A stretch of DNA of 64,000 bases from Lampris incognitus (lineage: Eukaryota; Chordata; Actinopteri; Lampriformes; Lampridae): NCBI RefSeq assembly GCF_029633865.1, contig NC_079219.1, forward strand, positions 12,696,137 to 12,760,136. The letters run 5' to 3'. Below are positions 55,080 through 64,000 of the stretch, in pieces (position 1 is the stretch's first letter; each line of letters begins with the position of its first letter). A model generated the notes under the pieces. It saw only the letters and a list, made by a program, of their open reading frames with translations. It searched no databases and was not told the origin of the DNA. A program made the translations under genes and the position numbers.

Positions 55080-55173
55080 ATGGGGTACTCCAAGAAATGC
55101 CGCGATTGGACCACCCGCTGGAGTCTGGCCGAGCAGAGGTGTGTGAAGTGCGACCCCAACGACCTGAAACCCG
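55080..55173 (+). CDS. igflr1: IGFLR1-like receptor, exon with first Cys-rich repeat
   Basis: Reads KKCRDWTTRW...CVKCDPNDLKPG and ends at the donor G|GTAGGT (phase 1). The CxxC pattern matches the start of the IGFLR1 ectodomain, a small TNF-receptor-type membrane protein. The ATG at 55080 is not followed by a signal peptide and an in-frame TAA lies 24 nt upstream, so the exon probably begins at an acceptor near 55057 (ttttaaag) and the signal peptide lies in an unseen upstream exon. Confidence 0.6.
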
Positions 55174-55279
55174 GTAGGTTCATTTCTATTCACGTTGCCG
55201 CTCCTCCCTTGTGGCGGCGGCGGCGGTCGCGTCGCAGCCGCTGCCATCTTCACCAGTGACTTTTGTCGTCGCACAAAAG

Positions 55280-55466
55280 GACGCGAGTTCTCCCCCAACT
55301 GCGGCTACACCGACGACGGGGGGCGGCGTGAAGCGGTCACCAGACCGTGCCCGGCCGGCACCTTCAACACCGACGCGCTGGAGCGATGCAGACCCTGTTC
55401 CTCCTGTCCTGGACCGCCGGCGCGCCCCTGCAATCCAACGACTGATGCGCTCTGCTGCGCTCAAAG
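55280..55466 (+). CDS. igflr1: IGFLR1-like receptor, second Cys-rich exon
   Basis: Acceptor aaaag before 55280, donor AAAG|GTGAGA after 55466. Phase 1 in, phase 2 out. Encodes REFSPNCGYTDDGG, then TRPCPAGTFNTDALERC, CRPCSSCPG and CNPTTDALC: a TNFR-type cysteine-rich repeat. The NCG.(N/T)D.G signature followed by C..G..N.DG/A...C.PC is the part most like human IGFLR1. Another fish TNFR family member is possible. Confidence 0.65.
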
Positions 55467-55689
55467 GTGAGAGACGAGTCTGAAATGAAACTAACATGCT
55501 GCACCATCATAACCCCCCCCCCCCCATCTACTGACCAAGCAGCTGAAACCCGTTACCAGATGAATGGTGTTTGCTGTTCTTGGCCTTTTGTGCGTGTCCA
55601 AGTGGGAGAGTCCTGCTGGCGCCGGGGAGGCTGCCGCTTCTCCCGCTCTTAGCCTCCCTTCCCGTCCATCCCTGCATGCCCCCCCCCCC

Positions 55690-55757
55690 CCCCCGTTTAC
55701 TGTAAAGCCACTTTGAATAGTAGAAAAAGCGCTCTATAAGTTTAATTTATTATTATT
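55690..55757 (+). repeat. Fish non-LTR element 3' tail
   Basis: gtagaaaaagcgctctataag followed by an ATT-rich end is a common 3' terminus of fish LINE/SINE copies. Confidence 0.5.
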
Positions 55758-55759
55758 CG

Positions 55760-55998
55760 TCGGACTTTACAAGTGGCCTTGAGGGCTATTGCGCACGAGA
55801 CAGTCTTTTCGAACACGTGTTGATTATAGATACAGACGGTACACGTGCCGTGTTCCCCCCTCTTCTTGAAATACGTCTTCACCACAGCCATTTCCATCCT
55901 TTTTGCAAAATCGACCACCATCTGTCCTTCGACATTTCTCTCCTCGACTCCATACCTTCCCGTCACCTCTGTTCCCTTCACCAACATGTCCACTGAAG
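55760..55998 (-). pseudogene. RTE-type LINE endonuclease, second part
   Basis: Minus: GHVGEG-equivalent MLVKGTEVTGRYGVEERNVEGQ, then VVDFAKRMEMAVVKTYFKKR. This continues the endonuclease whose first part is at 59657-60200, after the hAT insertion. The copy ends soon after, without RT. Confidence 0.75.
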
Positions 55999-56263
55999 CA
56001 GTGTCGGCGCCAGAACAAATCTGACGGCCGGGCCCACGGCTTTCAGGGGGGGGGGGGGGGCATGAGCATTAGGGCTGTCAAATTTACATTCTAGTATATT
56101 TGAATATTCTTCGATTGTGAATTTTTTTTATTAATTATTTGCTAAATTAACCTTCGAATGTGCGCTTAGAATCCTTACTTGTGCTCTGCTCTTTTCCCCC
56201 GTTGTTTTCCATTCGCGCACGCAGACGCTACAAGCAGATCGCGTGAGCTTACTCGCAGCCACA

Positions 56264-57851
56264 ATATCTCTGTCTATCCCCGGCCACCACACCAGGTCTC
56301 GGCAGCGCTGTTTCAGTTTCACAATGCCCAGGTGGCCTTCATGCGCCATATTCAAAACACGTGCACAGAGAGCAGCTGGGACCACTGTGCAAAACCCACG
56401 TGCCACGCAGGTGTCGTTCCAGCAGAAGAGCTCCCGTCTGACTCGGGCGAACGCAGCCAGCTCCTGTGGGACCTTGTGAGGCCAGCCGTTCTGGATGTAG
56501 GTGCGGAGCTGGGAGAGGACAGGGTCCTGTTCGGAGGCTGCCCTCAGCTTCTGCAGAGAGACAGTGGCCTGAAGGGGTGTGTGTAGCATTTGGACAATGT
56601 CCTTTTCCACACAGTCAGTGTCCGTCTGTGGAGCTGGGGTGGAGACAGAGCGAGAGAGCAGGTCGGCGACAACATTGTCTCTGCCTGGGGTGAACTGCAG
56701 GCTGAAGTTGTACTGGCGGAGGCGGTCAGACCAGCGGTGCAGCCTCAGGGGTTTGTGGCCTGTCCCAGATGTGGACAGCAGCACTGTCAGGGCCTGGTGA
56801 TCTGTCCTGAGGGTGAAGGAGCGGCCATAGAGGTAGAGGTGCCACCTTTCACAAGCCCAGATACAGGCTAACGCCTCACGCTCACCCACGGAGTATCGCT
56901 GCTCGGTCAGGTTGAGGGCACAGGAGGCGAAGGCGATCGGCTTCTCCACACCATTCTGGGTTTGAGACAGCACAGCCCCTATCGCTGTGGCTGATGCGTC
57001 ACAGGTCACAAAGGTGGAGCTGGAGATGTCAAAGTGAGCCAACACTGGTGGTGAAGTCAGTTGAGTCTTGAGATCATGCACAGCGTCACTGCATGCCTTT
57101 GACCACACCCATGGCTCGTCCTTACGCAGCAGCTGGCGCAGGGGGGCTGTGGTCGCAGAGTACTGGGGAAGAAACTTCAGGTCATACCCAGGAAGGAGGC
57201 GACCTGGGCGGCCGAGCTGGGCTCAGGGATGGCCTGAATGGCGTCCACGTTGGATTGTAGTGGAGTTAAACCGCTTGCTGACAGCCGGAACCCCACAAAC
57301 TCGATGGCTGGCACACAGAGGACACATTTCTCAGCATTGAGAGTTAGCTTGTGCTTGGACAGGGCTGCGAAGACCATGTTGAGGCGCTTGTCGTGGATTT
57401 CACTGGTGGGCCCGTGTACCACTATATCGTCCAGATAAATGGCCACGCCCAGTATGCCAGCCAGCACGGAGACCATGATTTTCTGGAAGCAGCTAGGGGC
57501 GGAGCTGAGACCGAAAGGCATCCTGGTGTAGCGAAACACTCCTGCATGTGTCACAAAGGCTGTGAGGTTTCGGCTGCTGGGGTGGAGGGGCACCTGTAAG
57601 TACCCCTGTCTGAGGTCGAGCTTGGAGAACACCTCAGAGCCATAGAACTGAGCAGTGAGTTCTTCTGAGGTGGGCAGTGGATACTTATCAGGGACCACTG
57701 CCTTATTTACTGCACGTAGATCGACGCAGACACGCAGGCCCCCCCGACTTCTTCTTAGCCACCACGAGGTTTGAGACCCAAGGTGACGCGTCCACCGGTT
57801 CAATGATGCCAGCTTCCAGCAGTTGTTGCAGCTCGGCGGAGACCCCATCAC
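56264..57851 (-). pseudogene. G4 pol, RT second half to integrase finger
   Basis: RT with YLDDIVVHG in 57177-57851, a deletion of about 10 bp near 57180, RNase H and linker 56264-57108 (CDASATAIGAVLSQTQNG, TDHQALT), ending in the HHCC finger WWPGIDRDI. Confidence 0.85.
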
Positions 57852-59205
57852 GGAGAGCCAACGGGATGCGGCGCAGTGGTTGGATGACAGATTTCACAGC
57901 AGGGTTGAGGAGAGGTTGATGGGCGAAGGCGGAGAGGCAGCCCAGCCCCATAAACAGCGATGGCCACTTCTGCTGCCAAGGTGTGGCAACAGTCAGGATT
58001 GCTGCCCCCCTTGTGTCTAAGAGGGAGAACCCCAGAGCGGAGAACAGGTCCAGGCCCATCAGGTTGGCCCCACGGCGTGCCACATGAAAAACTGCATTGG
58101 GCACCAGCTTGGTTCCATAGCGGACCGTCAGTTGGAGAGAGCCAACCAGATCGATTTTGGAGTCACCATACCCACAGAGGACAGCTGAGGGTGCGGACAG
58201 TGGCAGTGAACCGAAAAGTTGACTGTAGGTATCAACATTCAGGAGAGACACACCTGCACCGGTGTCCAACAGCAGGGGGATGCACACATCATTAATGTTG
58301 ACTGTGCATGATTTGAATGACACTGGCCCAGAGCTAGCCTTGTGAATGACGGCGGTTGAAGACTGGGGGGTGTGGCCCTCTGACCCAGCCGGGGAAGATC
58401 GACAGACGTTGGCAAAGTGATTGTGCTTACCGCAGCTACGGCATGTCTGGCCACGGGCAGGGCAGTTCTGAGCCCTTGAAACATGAGACCGAGATCCACA
58501 GTTACCACAGGACTGTTGAGGGCGGGGCCGAGAACGCCGTCGTTGCAGTTGCAGGACGTGCTCAGTGGAGTCGGCGCCCGCCTCGCTCTGGCTGGGCTGC
58601 GTCCCGAGGGGCAGCCGTGAGTAGAGGGAGGAGTCGTTGGCAGCTTGACTGGAGGTGGCCACTTGCTGTGTATTTAGCATAGCAGCACACTCAGCCGCTC
58701 CCTCAACCTGTAGTGCGATGGTAATTGCTCTGGACAGCAGCAGATCGTCTTTTTCCAGCAGGAGAGTCTCACGCACCTTTGCGTTGTTGGTGTGTTCGAT
58801 TAGCTGGTCGCGAACCATCTCGTCCTGAAGCGCGCCAAACATGCATGAGCTAGCTAGCCCTCGCAAATTAGCTACATACTGCTGCACAGACTCACCAGGC
58901 AGTTGGTGTCGCTGACGGAATATAAATCGCCGAAGGAGGGCACTCTGTGGAGCAGCGAAATGGGTGCTCATAAGTCCCACAGCTTCGTCCAAGTTTGTGA
59001 CGTTCCCCAGAGACCCGAGCACACGATGACCCTCTGCTCCCAAGCAGTGTAGCAACAGAGCCGTCTTCCTAGCCTGGCTCACGTCGTCGAGCCCTGAGGC
59101 GATGATGTAATTTTCAAAACTATGTAGCCAGCGAGTCCATGGTACCGGAGGCTCGCCAGGTAATGCCAGGAAGGGGGCAGGTGGTGGGAGAGAGATATCA
59201 GCCAT
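57703..59205 (-). CDS. G4 Gag-protease-RT N-terminal frame
   Basis: An open frame from MADISLPP (ATG 59203-59205) through Gag, the CCHC pair, protease LLLDTGAGVSLL and RT N-terminus to KKKSGG. It then leaves the RT frame at a C7 run (about 57738; C6 in G1). This copy proves that gag and pol of the G family share one frame. It has the T5 run that is T4 in G1. Confidence 0.88.
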   Translation of the reverse strand: MADISLPPPAPFLALPGEPPVPWTRWLHSFENYIIASGLDDVSQARKTALLLHCLGAEGHRVLGSLGNVTNLDEAVGLMSTHFAAPQSALLRRFIFRQRHQLPGESVQQYVANLRGLASSCMFGALQDEMVRDQLIEHTNNAKVRETLLLEKDDLLLSRAITIALQVEGAAECAAMLNTQQVATSSQAANDSSLYSRLPLGTQPSQSEAGADSTEHVLQLQRRRSRPRPQQSCGNCGSRSHVSRAQNCPARGQTCRSCGKHNHFANVCRSSPAGSEGHTPQSSTAVIHKASSGPVSFKSCTVNINDVCIPLLLDTGAGVSLLNVDTYSQLFGSLPLSAPSAVLCGYGDSKIDLVGSLQLTVRYGTKLVPNAVFHVARRGANLMGLDLFSALGFSLLDTRGAAILTVATPWQQKWPSLFMGLGCLSAFAHQPLLNPAVKSVIQPLRRIPLALRDGVSAELQQLLEAGIIEPVDASPWVSNLVVAKKKSGGPACLRRSTCSK

Positions 59206-59217
59206 CCTCGTCGCCAA

Positions 59218-59417
59218 TATTGTATTTAGAAATCACGTCAGGACACAGCGCTGTCGCTCGACACAACCTCTCCGTGGCATTCTTTATTTAGACTGACACA
59301 GCATCACAGGCAGACCCGATCAAACAACCCAGAGCCCGCAGGCATCACCAATCGATCCCAGCACAATAGAACAGCACCAAATCAAATGCAGCGCTGTCGA
59401 TGTGTGCAGACATAACA
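59218..59417 (-). repeat. 5' LTR of G4
   Basis: 200 bp, same family; ends ...gcagacataaca. Confidence 0.9.
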
Positions 59418-59656
59418 GTCCTGCCAACCCCGCTCCTCCACAATCACGAAATTTAAGCATTTTATTTCATTGATTATTATTATTATTGATTATGTATTTA
59501 AATGTGCTATGTGCATTAATTGATTTTAATTTTTACATGATGTTTAAGTACTACTTTTCACATCATCACTGGGTAATTGGCGGGGGGGGGCACAACTTTC
59601 ATTTGGGGGGGCGAGGCCCGGCCAATGCCCCCCCCCCCCCCGTAGCGCCGACACTG

Positions 59657-60200
59657 CATTGAAGTCTGCTCCAATCACCACTCTCTCCTCCTTGGGTACC
59701 CTCTCCACCACGTCGTCCAACTCACTCCAGAATTCTTCTTTTTTATCCATCTCACACCCAACTTGTGGGGCATATGAGCTGATAACATTCAGCAATACAC
59801 CTTCGATTTCCAGCGTCATACTCATCACTCTGTCTGACACTCTCTTCACCTCCAGCACACTCTTGACATACTCTTCCTTCAGAATTACCTCTACCCCATT
59901 ACTCCTCCCATTCACACCATGGTAGAAGAGTTTGAATCCACCTCCGATACTCCTGGCCTTACTCCCTTTCCACCTTGTCTCTTGCACACACAGTATGCCT
60001 ACCTTTTTTCTTTACATAATGTCAGCCAGCTCTCTCCCTTTACCAGTCATAGTGCCAACATTCAAAGTTCCGACTCTCACCTCCCCTTCCTCCTCTCTCG
60101 CTGCCTCTGGACATGCCTTCCCCCCTCTCCTTCTCCTTCTCCCAACAGTAGCATAGTTTCCACCGGCACCCTGCTGGTTAACAGTACCGGTGGCGGTCGT
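59657..60200 (-). pseudogene. RTE-type LINE endonuclease, first part
   Basis: Minus: RVGTLNVGTMTGKGRELADIM, a TAA where family members have Glu, then CVQETRWKGSKA, GGGFKLFYHGVNGR, ISSYAPQVGCEMDKKEEFW and VVIGADFN. This is the APE endonuclease of RTE elements (the block often annotated as craniofacial-development-protein-2-like in fish). Split from its continuation by the hAT element. Confidence 0.8.
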
Positions 60201-60576
60201 TGGTAACCCGGGCAGTGAAAACCCAAGGTATGAACACTTGCTTTTCAGAAAGATCGACTCGTTCGTAGCAACCCATGAGTGGCTGCAAAGAAACAGCAAT
60301 AAAGTAATAATAACAACCAACCTGAGCTCAGTGCAGTCTGCCGCAATTTATAGACCGTTAAATAAAGCTGACCGAAACGGAACCCAGGGTTGGCGGACCC
60401 AAATGTGCGACTCAGAGACAGACTGGGCCAGAACAACGCTTTACTTAAACAAGAACTTACAGACAGACGCTACAATCAACAGAGAAGACTCGGAACCAGG
60501 GGGAAAATAGGTATACACAGAGGAGCCAATCAGGGAGATTCGACGCAGGTGCGCGGGACAGGGCAAGAACAGACAA

Positions 60577-60765
60577 GCCAATTGGAGAAAGGGGAGGGAG
60601 ACTGGGCGCAGGTGCACAGGGACAGCACAGCCAATCGGAGTCAGGGGAAGGAGACTGGGCGCAGATGCACAGGGACAGCACAGCCAATCGGAGTCAGGGG
60701 AGGGAGACTGGGCGCAGGTGCACAGGGACAGCACAGCCAAGCAGAGAAAGGGGAACAGGTAAGTC
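60577..60765. repeat. 53-bp minisatellite, about 3.5 copies
   Basis: Units beginning agactgggcgcaggtgcac recur at 60599, 60652 and 60705. Confidence 0.8.
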
Positions 60766-60973
60766 AAGCCGGGGCAATCGGGAGCAATCGGGGTCACTCA
60801 GGGAAACGGGCGCAGGTGAACGGAAACACCAATCAGGGGATGGGGAACAGGCGAGCCCCGATGACCCAGATCACACCACCATGACGCGCATGATTTATGT
60901 GGATGATATTGTAAACAGTTAATGCGGATGGGTTAACTTGCTTGTTTTTTTCTTCTTCTTCTCCTGTTTATAG

Positions 60974-61007
60974 CTTAAACTGTCTGGGTGACTCTAACAG
61001 TACGACG
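60974..61007 (+). CDS. igflr1: IGFLR1-like receptor, short linker exon
   Basis: 34 bp between acceptor tttatag and donor GTGAGT. Joined to the previous exon (phase 2) it reads S-LNCLGDSNSTT and leaves phase 0. Its own sequence is too short to recognise; the call rests on splice signals, phase and position. Confidence 0.45.
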
Positions 61008-61026
61008 GTGAGTTTCCCGTACTTAG

Positions 61027-61029
<3 letters not shown>

Positions 61030-61096
<67 letters not shown>

Positions 61097-61105
61097 GCGC
61101 GCGCG
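61030..61105. repeat. (GT)n(GC)n microsatellite
   Basis: Over 25 GT units followed by gcgtgc and gc units. Confidence 0.95.
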
Positions 61106-61362
61106 GTTTTTCACGTGTACATGCACGCAATGCATGAAAACGAAATATGGCAGAAAAAAAAAACAACCTCCCGCACATTGTCGTCTATCTTTCAGTACAT
61201 GGATATCTGTCTTTGTACCCAAATGTTGTTTATAGTTATTAAAGAAAATGTGCAGGAATAAATGTTGTTCCGCCTTATTGACCGTGAATCTTCTCCCACG
61301 CATCTGTCCAGATGTGCAGAACGTTTGCTCTTTGATGAAAATGAAATATGAAATTAATTAAT

Positions 61363-61478
61363 CCGCCCATCCATTAGCTGAACCGCTTACCCTGCTCCCA
61401 GGGTCGCGGGGATGCTGGAGCCTATCCCAGCAGTCACTGGCCGGCAGGCGGGGGGACACCCTGGACGGGCCATCACAG
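61363..61478 (+). repeat. Dispersed teleost repeat, short copy
   Basis: Same family as 490-886: catccattagctgaaccgct then cctgctcccagggtcgcggg. Confidence 0.65.
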
Positions 61479-61569
61479 TGAAATTAATGAATGAGTTGTG
61501 AATTTGGGATGGGCTATGTAACCGAGAACGTGCCATGCCGGTGTAAACTGCTAATAAGACACGTTAGTC

Positions 61570-61665
61570 CCTAGGTAACGGGTCTGACTCTTTAGCCGAG
61601 CGGTTAGTGACGTCGCCTTGTGATGCAGTACACCCCGTGCGAATCCCGCACCGGGCAAGAAAAAA
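61570..61665 (+). repeat. tRNA-derived SINE head
   Basis: tttagccgagcggttagtga and gtgcgaatcccgcac-type boxes; same family as 9588-9700. Followed by aagaaaaaacc. Confidence 0.65.
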
Positions 61666-61669
61666 CCGG

Positions 61670-62582
61670 TACTAAAATGTCAAAATTTTAAGCGCGCGTG
61701 TGGGTGTGGGTGTGGGAGTTGTTGTCTTTGAATTTCGTAACTTGTAAAGTTGTTCTTTGGAACATGTTGTGTAAGATAAATCCACTTAAGTGGAACTGGG
61801 TTGCTGTGTTTGTTTGCACAACAAGACTGCCAAGGCCTTCGGGCTAGTGACCCCCCCCACACACACACACACTGTGAATGGAAACCAAATCGGAGGATGT
61901 AACTAAACCGCCCGTGCAAATTCTTCATCAAAACTTTGTTTCATTTTGTTTGTTTAATTCCAACGCCTTCTCTCTGTGTGTACTTAGATTAAGCTGGAAC
62001 ATATTGCATTTTCCTTGACTTTTATAAAGCTGTCAAACGAATTTGAAAGAAAACGAGTGGATTCCTCGGTATTTTTTCTGTGTGTGGGTGTGTTCTTGTT
62101 AAAATGGCGTGACTGCCCGAGAGCGGGAAAACGTTATCTATAACAGCTGTCAGACGCTGTCGGAGACTGATTCCGGCCGGCCAGCCGGAATCACGTCAGC
62201 GGGGTGGAAAACGTCAACTTGCTTTACGGCACTGAAACTGTGCGTGAACGTCGGCACGCAACTGAAACTCTGAACTGCCGCCTTGGAACCAGTTTGGGCT
62301 CTGGACCGACTGAACTGCAGATTTATGAGAGCCCCTTAGGTGTGCTGTGGTGTGCACCAGCCACTTGAACTTTGTACAAGTTCTAGTGTTAAAATTGTTG
62401 AACCAAACCTCTCCAATTTTTTTTTTTTTGGGGGGGGGGGGGGGACAGAGCAGGTGGTTGTGCCGCAAAGGACAAAACGATTTTTATTTTATTTATTTAT
62501 ATATTTTTAAAAATCTGAAAATCCAGCTATTGAGGTTCATGCGCTTAACTCAAACTGCCCACGTTGTTATTTCCACATGCAG
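61670..62582 (+). other. Intron 3 remainder
   Basis: No coding sequence recognised. T10/G15 runs at 62418-62443. Confidence 0.4.
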
Positions 62583-62658
62583 ACAACCAAAGGACCAACA
62601 TTTACTAACCCTATGACAACAACAACGCCATTGTCAACAACAACCCCTTTGTCAACAG
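62583..62658 (+). CDS. igflr1: IGFLR1-like receptor, Thr-rich stalk exon
   Basis: Acceptor ccacatgcag, donor CAG|GTAATG. Phase 0 in, phase 1 out. Encodes TTKGPTFTNPMTTTTPLSTT, a Thr/Pro-rich, likely O-glycosylated stalk as expected between the Cys-rich ectodomain and the membrane. Confidence 0.6.
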
Positions 62659-62699
62659 GTAATGCGGTCTGTAAGTTAAACAGCCCACACTAATTATGC

Positions 62700-63160
62700 G
62701 GTAACACGTTAGTATGGGGAACGTAGTCACCATTAATTAGGTGCTTATTAGCATGCAAATTAGCAACATATTGGCTCTTAATTGGTCATTATTACGTACT
62801 CATTAATGCCTTATTCTGCATGGCCTTATTATACAATCAGTAAGCCATTAACTATGAGTTTTCCCTCTATAACCTCAGAAGTATTGCTTATTAGTAGTAC
62901 CATCTCAATATGCTTTGCTTAGTATGGCCTTTATAAGGTGGTAGTACCACAAGAAGAGTTATTCTCCCTTACTAACACGTAATGAATATGGTCTGTTCTT
63001 ACATAACAAAACACAAAACTACAAGTGTTAATAGTGTGAAATTACTGTAAATTAAGTTTTTGTTACTTAGAATATGTTCCCCATACTAAAGTGACATCTT
63101 GATCATTACTAATTCACTAGTAATTAAGTTTTTTTATGTTCCCCATACTAAAGTGTTACC
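62700..63160. mobile_element. MITE in intron 4
   Basis: 461 bp with inverted ends ggtaacacgttagtatgggg / ccccatactaaagtgttacc and a perfect 8-bp duplication aattatgc (62692-62699, 63161-63168). Non-coding, hAT-like by duplication length. It ends 55 bp before the transmembrane exon. Confidence 0.9.
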
Positions 63161-63215
63161 AATTATGCTCCTACAGAACTAATTAGAGAATTAAACGAAG
63201 CTTCTTCATTTGCAG

Positions 63216-63323
63216 GGATACTACTACTAGCTGTCGTCACTGTTTCCAGTATGTTTTTTGTTTTACTTTCCTGCTTCATGCAGAGGAGGAAGAGGAGGAG
63301 GAGGCTAACCTGCCGTTACACAG
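63216..63323 (+). CDS. igflr1: IGFLR1-like receptor, transmembrane exon
   Basis: Acceptor catttgcag, donor ACAG|GTGAGC; phase 1 in and out. Joined to the stalk exon it encodes G-ILLLAVVTVSSMFFVLLSCF, a single transmembrane helix, then MQRRKRRRRLTCRY, a strong basic stop-transfer on the cytoplasmic side. Length and order fit a type I TNFR-like receptor. The cytoplasmic exons are outside the window or not recognised. Confidence 0.65.
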
Positions 63324-63479
63324 GTGAGCATAAATGATGAAGAAAGTCTGGTGCAGTCAACACATCTCCGTATAGAGTTTGCTTGTGAATGGTGTAATAT
63401 ATATTTCACACCAACACCCGAGTGTTTAAATGTCTTTGTGCATGCTCAATAATCCAGGTAAGGAAATAACAGAAAGTTG

Positions 63480-63760
63480 AATCAGTGCATCTGCACATAA
63501 CGTTTGGGAGAAACGTTTCATCACTCATCTAAGTGACCTCTTCGGTCTAAACTGTTGAAACTGTGACCTCATCGGTCTAAACTGTTGAGACTGACCTCAT
63601 CGGTCTAAACTGTTGAGACTGACCTCATCGGTCTAAACTGTTGAGACTGACCTCATCGGTCTAAACTGTTGAGACTGACCTCATCGGTCTAAACTGTTGA
63701 GACTGAAGGGATCACTTAGATGTGTGATGAAACGTGTTTCAGCACAGAAAAATTATCGGC
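63480..63760. repeat. Inverted-repeat block with 28-bp tandem array
   Basis: About six units of tcatcggtctaaactgttga (28-bp period, 63540-63705) between mirrored flanks gaaacgtttcatcactcatc and gatgtgtgatgaaacg. Confidence 0.8.
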
Positions 63761-63764
63761 TCCG

Positions 63765-64000
63765 GAAATGTAACGCCAATGTGCATAGCAAGTGCAGGAA
63801 ATGAGCCATTTAGAATTGGATATCTGCTATCTCTGTTTGATCTTCACACTTTTTTTTGTCCCTGTGTTAACACTTTTTGAAATTCGGTTTGTCCATGCCA
63901 TGATGCCTTATTTGTTTGTCTGTCACACATGTGTTTCTCTTGACTATGATTTAACAAAGGTGGATCTAAAACGTCAAAAAACAGCAAAGTAATGTCACCC
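63765..64000. other. Unassigned intronic DNA
   Basis: No exon or repeat recognised before the window ends. Confidence 0.3.

Larger units (their letters stand above)
56264..59417 (-). mobile_element. Gypsy copy G4, 3'-truncated
   Basis: 5' LTR 59218-59417 with the G-family sequence, gag, protease, RT, RNase H and the integrase finger. Homology to G1 ends at 56264 (caatatctctg) inside the integrase linker; the 3' half and 3' LTR are gone. Confidence 0.88.
55999..59656. mobile_element. hAT-type element holding Gypsy copy G4
   Basis: Inverted ends cagtgtcggcgcc / agcgccgacactg and 8-bp flanks cactgaag (55991-55998) and cattgaag (59657-59664), one mismatch. It splits the RTE endonuclease at ADFN/GHVGEGN. 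Only 265 bp and 239 bp of hAT sequence remain either side of G4; no transposase. Confidence 0.8.
55467..60973 (+). other. Intron 2 of the IGFLR1-like gene
   Basis: About 5.5 kb, mostly transposons: a fish non-LTR-type tail (55695-55757), RTE LINE halves, a hAT element and Gypsy copy G4, and a 53-bp minisatellite. A C-run and hairpin-prone tracts occur at 55680 and 56046. Confidence 0.55.

Noticed and set aside
60577-60765. CRISPR-like array
   Set aside because: The 53-bp units are contiguous with no unique spacers; it is a minisatellite in a vertebrate intron.
63792-63992. 66-codon frame at the window end
   Set aside because: Hydrophobic but without splice sites or family features.

Overview
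The window reads as one euchromatic but repeat-choked stretch of a teleost fish chromosome. The evidence is two host genes with vertebrate exon/intron structure and a dense set of fish-type mobile elements: Ty3/Gypsy, Copia and sushi-type LTR elements, retrovirus-like remnants, tRNA-derived SINEs, an RTE-type LINE, hAT and Ginger DNA transposons, and MITEs. Nothing is organised like a bacterial or viral genome. All assignments come from reading the sequence and from recalled family features; no database search was run.

Host genes. (1) Positions 1187-2338, minus strand: one exon of a Kir3/GIRK-like inward-rectifier K+ channel. It ends at a consensus splice donor at the family's conserved junction, but it has a TGA in the N-terminal KDGKC-type motif and a frame break just before the selectivity filter. 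(2) Positions 55080-63323 and probably beyond, plus strand: five exons of an IGFLR1-like TNF-receptor-type protein (two cysteine-rich exons, a short linker, a Thr-rich stalk, a transmembrane exon). All splice phases join. Intron 2 is inflated by nested transposons.

Layout. 1-2.3 kb: dispersed repeats and the Kir exon. 2.3-3.4 kb: decayed LTR element with a gag fragment. 3.6-8.1 kb: complete young Gypsy element G1 (minus). 8.1-10.2 kb: LINE endonuclease fragment, small hAT MITE, tRNA-SINE. 10.25-20.1 kb: three-level nest in which a sushi-type LTR is split by a Copia element lacking RT, itself split by near-intact Gypsy element E. 20.1-21.7 kb: Tc1-like tail, a decayed coding remnant and AT-rich MITE-like DNA. 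21.7-26.6 kb: decayed Gypsy element G2 carrying a solo retroviral-type LTR. 26.85-31.82 kb: Gypsy element H carrying an 812-bp repeat with a 12-bp target duplication. 31.8-38.3 kb: a MITE, then a hAT transposase remnant interrupted by a SINE, a solo G LTR and two ERV-like pieces. 38.3-44.5 kb: truncated Gypsy copies F and C. 44.55-53.93 kb: a Ginger-type DNA transposon (KRBA2-like integrase plus OTU domain, about 430-bp terminal inverted repeats) carrying a SINE and full-length Gypsy element B. 55-64 kb: the IGFLR1-like gene, whose intron 2 holds an RTE LINE split by a hAT element that contains truncated Gypsy copy G4.

The most notable items are the Ginger/OTU transposon with its nested history, a GGGAAAC gag-pol slippery site shared by Gypsy copies B and F, the phase-consistent IGFLR1-like exon chain that single-ORF scanning misses, and the lesioned Kir channel exon. 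No wholly new biological system is claimed; the value lies in the dated insertion order, read from target-site duplications and LTR-pair identity.
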